Positions 61,121 through 64,000 of a DNA stretch of 64,000 nt are shown piece after piece. The position numbers and the translations under genes were made by a program. A model generated the notes under the pieces. That model ran no database searches and had not been told where the DNA came from. It saw nothing but the letters and a program-made list of their open reading frames with translations. This DNA comes from Hyphomicrobiales bacterium (GTDB lineage: Bacteria > Pseudomonadota > Alphaproteobacteria > Rhizobiales > Beijerinckiaceae): the NCBI GenBank assembly GCA_003963405.1, contig RXIY01000071.1, forward strand, positions 30,166 to 94,165, written 5' to 3'. Position 1 is the stretch's first letter; each line of letters starts with the position of its first letter.

Positions 61121-61295
61121 GTCGGTCAACTTCAGCTAAATGCCCGCCCCTCTTTGCAGGATTGGCTTTGCGAGCCGCGCTGCGCGTTCAGGGGATCGAT
61201 TACATGGTTAATCCCCTCAGAGTTAAGGAAGGGTTGAGGACCGCGGACCTGGCGCGAGGAGGGACAGGCCGCCCCTCCCGCCCCCGGCCCTTCCC

Positions 61296-62015
61296 TTATT
61301 TCGCCGGCCCGACCTTGCCCGGCAGGCTCAAATTACCCGAGGTCACCTTGAACACATTCGCGACGCAGAGCAGCGGCGATACGAGATCGGCGTTGACCCG
61401 CAGGCCCGCGGTGACGCCATCGAAGGACGCGGACGGCAGCGCCCCGATCTTGTCCAGCGGGACTTTCACCTCGACCGTGTCGCCGGATACCTCTGTCTGA
61501 TAATCCGGGCTGTCGATCAGGATCGGCGCGCCGGGCCAGCTTTCCGGCGTCTTCGGATGCGCGTCTTTTGGAATGTCGCGCACTTTCAGTCCGCCGCCGC
61601 AAGATTTATCGTCGGCCAGCACGACCCAGTGCGGATGCCAATGATCGCGATTTTTGCCGCCCTTGGCCGCGTCGTCGAAATCCGGATGGAAGGTGACGGC
61701 AAGCGCGACAATGCCCTGGTCCTTGTCGAAACCCACGTCGGCGCTATTGAGCGACGTCGGCCAGACATAGGCGTAAACGCCCGAGCCCTGGAATTTGCCC
61801 GTCGCGTCGGGCCGCGCCTTGCCGGCGTCGCCGCGCACCCTCGTCTCGAAGACAGCATAGCCATTCTTTGTCGAGACTTTCGTTTCGACAATGTCGAATG
61901 GCGCGAGGACCTTGGCGTCGCTCGGGGCCTTGATCTCATTGCCCCAGGCGCCGCCAGCAAGGCACGAGAAAAGCCCGGCAAGGAAGCCGAGGCCACTCAA
62001 TTTTTTGCTATTCAT
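61296..62015 (-). CDS. Exported protein with His-rich motif, function unknown
   Basis: A 239-residue periplasmic protein with a signal peptide ending near GGAWG. The mature part is beta-rich: VLAPFDIVETKVSTKNGYAV, FETRVRGDAGKARPD and VYAYVWPTSLNSADVGF. A distinctive NRDHWHPHWVVLADDKSCGG stretch groups three histidines, two tryptophans and a cysteine, which could bind metal. The end has VKVPLDKIGALPSASFDG. GGAG lies 10 bases before the ATG. It is transcribed in the same direction as the gene at 62185 with 170 bases between. Confidence 0.7.
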   Translation of the reverse strand: MNSKKLSGLGFLAGLFSCLAGGAWGNEIKAPSDAKVLAPFDIVETKVSTKNGYAVFETRVRGDAGKARPDATGKFQGSGVYAYVWPTSLNSADVGFDKDQGIVALAVTFHPDFDDAAKGGKNRDHWHPHWVVLADDKSCGGGLKVRDIPKDAHPKTPESWPGAPILIDSPDYQTEVSGDTVEVKVPLDKIGALPSASFDGVTAGLRVNADLVSPLLCVANVFKVTSGNLSLPGKVGPAK

Positions 62016-62184
62016 AGCTCGAAGCTCCTCGATGTGATGGTCTTTTGCGTTTTCCGGAGAGCGGAAGAAGAAGACCCCAGGAAACCTGAAAGCTTGGATT
62101 GGCTTCGTTCAAGCGCCACACCACCCCGCCTCGGTGGGGCCAGCGGCCCCTCCCCGAGGGACGACGCTTCCATTGAAGGAACTT

Positions 62185-63369
62185 TTACGCCGGGCCGCCG
62201 TCTTGTCGCGAGACGGCGCAAAAACCATTGAGGACCAGCGTCCTGACGAGATCCAATTTACCCGCCGCCTCCGGGGGGCCGGGCAATTCCTGAATCTGAA
62301 ACCTTGCGGTTTGCAGCGCAAAAATCAGGCCGGAACGAACGGAAGGATCGAAGGAGACCGCAACGCCCTGCCCCATCAGCCTTATAGCGTCCGGGCCCGT
62401 CTCGATCGAATAGAGCAGGTCCTTTCGGACCTCGATCCAGCTGTTTTGGGAAAGCGCATGAGCCTGTCCGACGCTTTCTCTCGGATTTTCGATCCACGGA
62501 GATCGGCTCGAGAGCAGCTCATTCCAGATCGAGCGCAGGCCGAGCTCGAGGCGCGCCGATTCCGCAAGCCTGTTGATCAGACGCGAGAACGCTTCTTCCA
62601 GGTCCGCACGATCGGCGCCCAGAAAACCCATGGGGAGACTCGCACGGAAAGCTGCATCCTTTCTCAGGGCATCCGCTACCGAGCGTTGGAGAACATCGAC
62701 CCAAGTGTAGGGGAAACTGTAAAGGGAGATATGTAAGGAGGGCTGATCCGCCGCGCAGACAAGGTGCGGGAAGCCTCGGGGAACGTAAAGCATGTCGCCG
62801 GCGTTGAGCGTATATTGCGCCAGCGGATTTTCGTCGGCTAAAGCATCATAGCAATGCTCATCTCGCAGCGGCAACGTCTGCGAAGGATAGACGCGCCATT
62901 GCTTCGAGCCGGAGATTTGCAGCGCGAAGACATTATTGGCGTCGTAGTGAACAGGAAAAGCCCGCCCCCCCGCCGGAGCCCAGTACGCATTGGCGGAAAA
63001 CGGCGAGTTGAAATATTTCTCCATTGAACGGCAGAGCGTCGCAACGGAGACGCAATAGGCGTCGACGTTTCTGTGAACGATCGTTGCGCCCTCTTCAAAA
63101 AGCTCGAACAGACGCACCGCATCGACCTCGCCGCGCGCGTCTGCATATTCGTCGGTCGCGATCTTCCTTCGGCTGTCGATGGCAAAAACTTGCGTGTACT
63201 GTGGACGCGACAGGAGATGGAGCCTGTCCATGTCCTCCAGACGAAAGAGCGACGCGTGATAACTGGCGGATGACCTCTGCAGAAAAAGCGGTTTCTTTTC
63301 GAAATGCTCCAGCGCAAATGCGCGCGCGCCGACCGGGCGCAGCAATTCTTCGAGACCGAAATCCGGCAT
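62185..63369 (-). CDS. JmjC/cupin-8 type Fe(II)/2-oxoglutarate oxygenase
   Basis: A 394-residue protein of the ROXY/MINA-like JmjC group (cupin_8). The iron triad is His141-x-Asp143 in FPVHYDANNVFALQISGSK and His202 in GDMLYVPRGFPHLV. Lys156 in GSKQW is a possible 2-oxoglutarate ligand. The N-terminal EHFEKKPLFLQRSSASYHAS is the family's opening. The C-terminal winged-helix-like part (about 250-390) resembles the dimerisation region of ribosomal oxygenases. Members hydroxylate protein side chains, such as Arg of ribosomal protein uL16. The gene lies 64 bases downstream of a repeat-protein gene, with a terminator between. Confidence 0.85.
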   Translation of the reverse strand: MPDFGLEELLRPVGARAFALEHFEKKPLFLQRSSASYHASLFRLEDMDRLHLLSRPQYTQVFAIDSRRKIATDEYADARGEVDAVRLFELFEEGATIVHRNVDAYCVSVATLCRSMEKYFNSPFSANAYWAPAGGRAFPVHYDANNVFALQISGSKQWRVYPSQTLPLRDEHCYDALADENPLAQYTLNAGDMLYVPRGFPHLVCAADQPSLHISLYSFPYTWVDVLQRSVADALRKDAAFRASLPMGFLGADRADLEEAFSRLINRLAESARLELGLRSIWNELLSSRSPWIENPRESVGQAHALSQNSWIEVRKDLLYSIETGPDAIRLMGQGVAVSFDPSVRSGLIFALQTARFQIQELPGPPEAAGKLDLVRTLVLNGFCAVSRQDGGPA

Positions 63370-63390
63370 CGATCAATCCGCTCGAGTGCG

Positions 63391-63427
63391 AAAAAAGGCG
63401 GGCTCGCTCGGCTAAGCCCGCGAGCCC
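63391..63427 (-). terminator. Terminator between repeat-protein gene and JmjC gene
   Basis: An 8-base perfect stem, GGGCTCGC (63400-63407) and GCGAGCCC (63420-63427), followed on the minus strand by GCC and six T. It begins 6 bases after the repeat-gene stop codon. Read-through would be needed for cotranscription with the oxygenase gene. Confidence 0.8.
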
Positions 63428-63433
63428 TCTTTA

Positions 63434-63736
63434 CTAGAAAACCCACCACGGCGCCGAAGAAATCGGATTTTGCGGCCCGGGTATAACGGCGACGCCGTGG
63501 AATCCCTTCAATCCCGGATCGCCCTTGGGCGGCCCCGGCAGAACGGATACGCCGTGAAACCCATGCACGCCAGGGTCTCCAGTCGGCGGGCCAGGCTGAA
63601 CGGCCACGCCGTGGAATCCGACTCCGGGCGGCGCAAGGACTGGCGGCCCGAGAAACGCCGGCGGCGCTGCGTTTACCGGATGCGCCATGGCGCTCGCCGC
63701 GAGCGTCACGACAGATAAAGTTACACGTCTGTTCAT
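63434..63736 (-). CDS. Small secreted protein with 19-residue tandem repeats
   Basis: A 100-residue protein. The signal peptide ends near VNAA (about residue 24). A Pro-rich start is followed by two full repeats of 19 residues, GFHGVAVQPGPPTGDPGVH (40-58) and GFHGVSVLPGPPKGDPGLK (59-77). A partial third, GFHGVAVIPGPQ, and an aromatic tail APWWVF complete it. The repeats are also near-identical at DNA level with a 57-base period. The PGPPxGDPG stretches look collagen-like. A GAGAGG ribosome site precedes the ATG at 63736. The function is unknown; the JmjC oxygenase gene lies directly downstream. Confidence 0.75.
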   Translation of the reverse strand: MNRRVTLSVVTLAASAMAHPVNAAPPAFLGPPVLAPPGVGFHGVAVQPGPPTGDPGVHGFHGVSVLPGPPKGDPGLKGFHGVAVIPGPQNPISSAPWWVF

Positions 63737-63879
63737 GATGCCTCTCCCTCTTGGCATGAGAGTTCAGCGAAACATGTTTTGGCGGTCGCGCCTAGTTGTA
63801 CTTTCGGATACAAAGCTGACCCTTGAGCACATGCCGCTTCAAGGGCGCGCGCTCTTCGTTCGGCTCGCTGGGAGAGACG

Positions 63880-64000
63880 ATGATAACAAATCATTCGATC
63901 ATGCGCCTTGTGGCGCTGGCGCTGTTGGCATGGTCCGCGCCGGCGTGCGCTGCGGGCTGTGGGCGTACAGCGGAAGGATTTCCTGCGTGGGTGCAGGAGT
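63880..64000 (+). CDS. Lytic murein transglycosylase, probable (partial)
   Basis: The first 40 codons of a gene that runs off the window. They contain a signal peptide (MRLVALALLAWSAPACA) and then CGRTAEGFPAWVQE, which resembles the Cys-Gly...Gly-Phe-x-x-Trp start of mature MltB-type lytic transglycosylases. GGGAGAG precedes the ATG at 63880; an ATG at 63901 is also possible. It is divergent from the repeat-protein gene. The identification rests on a short match. Confidence 0.55.
   Translation, partial: MITNHSIMRLVALALLAWSAPACAAGCGRTAEGFPAWVQE

Overview
The window is GC-rich DNA from an alphaproteobacterium, most likely a member of the Hyphomicrobiales. The evidence is a short phasin, an NDUFS4-type complex I accessory protein, DUF2865 and DUF192 exported proteins, a DUF47-Pit phosphate transport pair, an ilvE/MarR/two-component locus, and an aminotransferase resembling the hopanoid enzyme HpnO. 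A Methylocystis/Methylosinus-type methanotroph would fit, but no methane-oxidation gene is present, so the genus is only a guess.

1-16.5 kb is mostly chromosomal housekeeping: a Flp-type pilin, lipoyl synthase (lipA), DNA polymerase III alpha (dnaE), a phasin with a strong terminator, a SPOR-tailed D,D-carboxypeptidase, a VWA/J-domain pair, DUF2478, DUF817, a solute-binding protein, a metC-type lyase, and a Nudix-Pit-DUF47 operon with a candidate Pho box. 16.5-25 kb holds tRNA-Arg, the NDUFS4-like gene, a six-gene minus-strand surface-glycan cluster (acyltransferase, sugar aminotransferase, GT2, ATP-grasp, HAD, methyltransferase) and tRNA-Pro.

25-33 kb has DUF192, a double cold-shock-domain protein and the HpnO-like aminotransferase. 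A SCO-cytochrome c fusion follows, downstream of a multicopper oxidase gene broken by several frameshifts and a deletion. Next comes a cluster of small exported Gly/Tyr-rich proteins in which one segment is duplicated and one copy has decayed. 33-47 kb is again core: ilvE, MarR, response regulator and kinase, TetR, proC/YbjN, an L,D-transpeptidase, an NDUFAF5-like methyltransferase, cspA, a chagasin-type inhibitor, a glycosyltransferase, rlmN, an SGNH hydrolase, dsbB, a DedA-family protein and tRNA-Leu.

47.0-60.2 kb looks like a genomic island inserted at the 3' end of tRNA-Leu(CAA). It begins with a decayed tyrosine integrase and carries a complete four-gene Zorya anti-phage system (zorABCD, type I gene order). 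A convergent HsdR-type restriction subunit follows with only a truncated hsdS and no hsdM, then a lipoprotein and a fragment of an acyltransferase. After the island come a Gly-rich exported protein and further small genes. Near the window end, a JmjC/cupin-8 oxygenase lies downstream of a small secreted protein built of 19-residue repeats, with a terminator between them. The last gene, probably a lytic transglycosylase, runs off the window. The Zorya locus is the clearest special system and is already a described family; the repeat-protein/JmjC pair is the best candidate for something undescribed.
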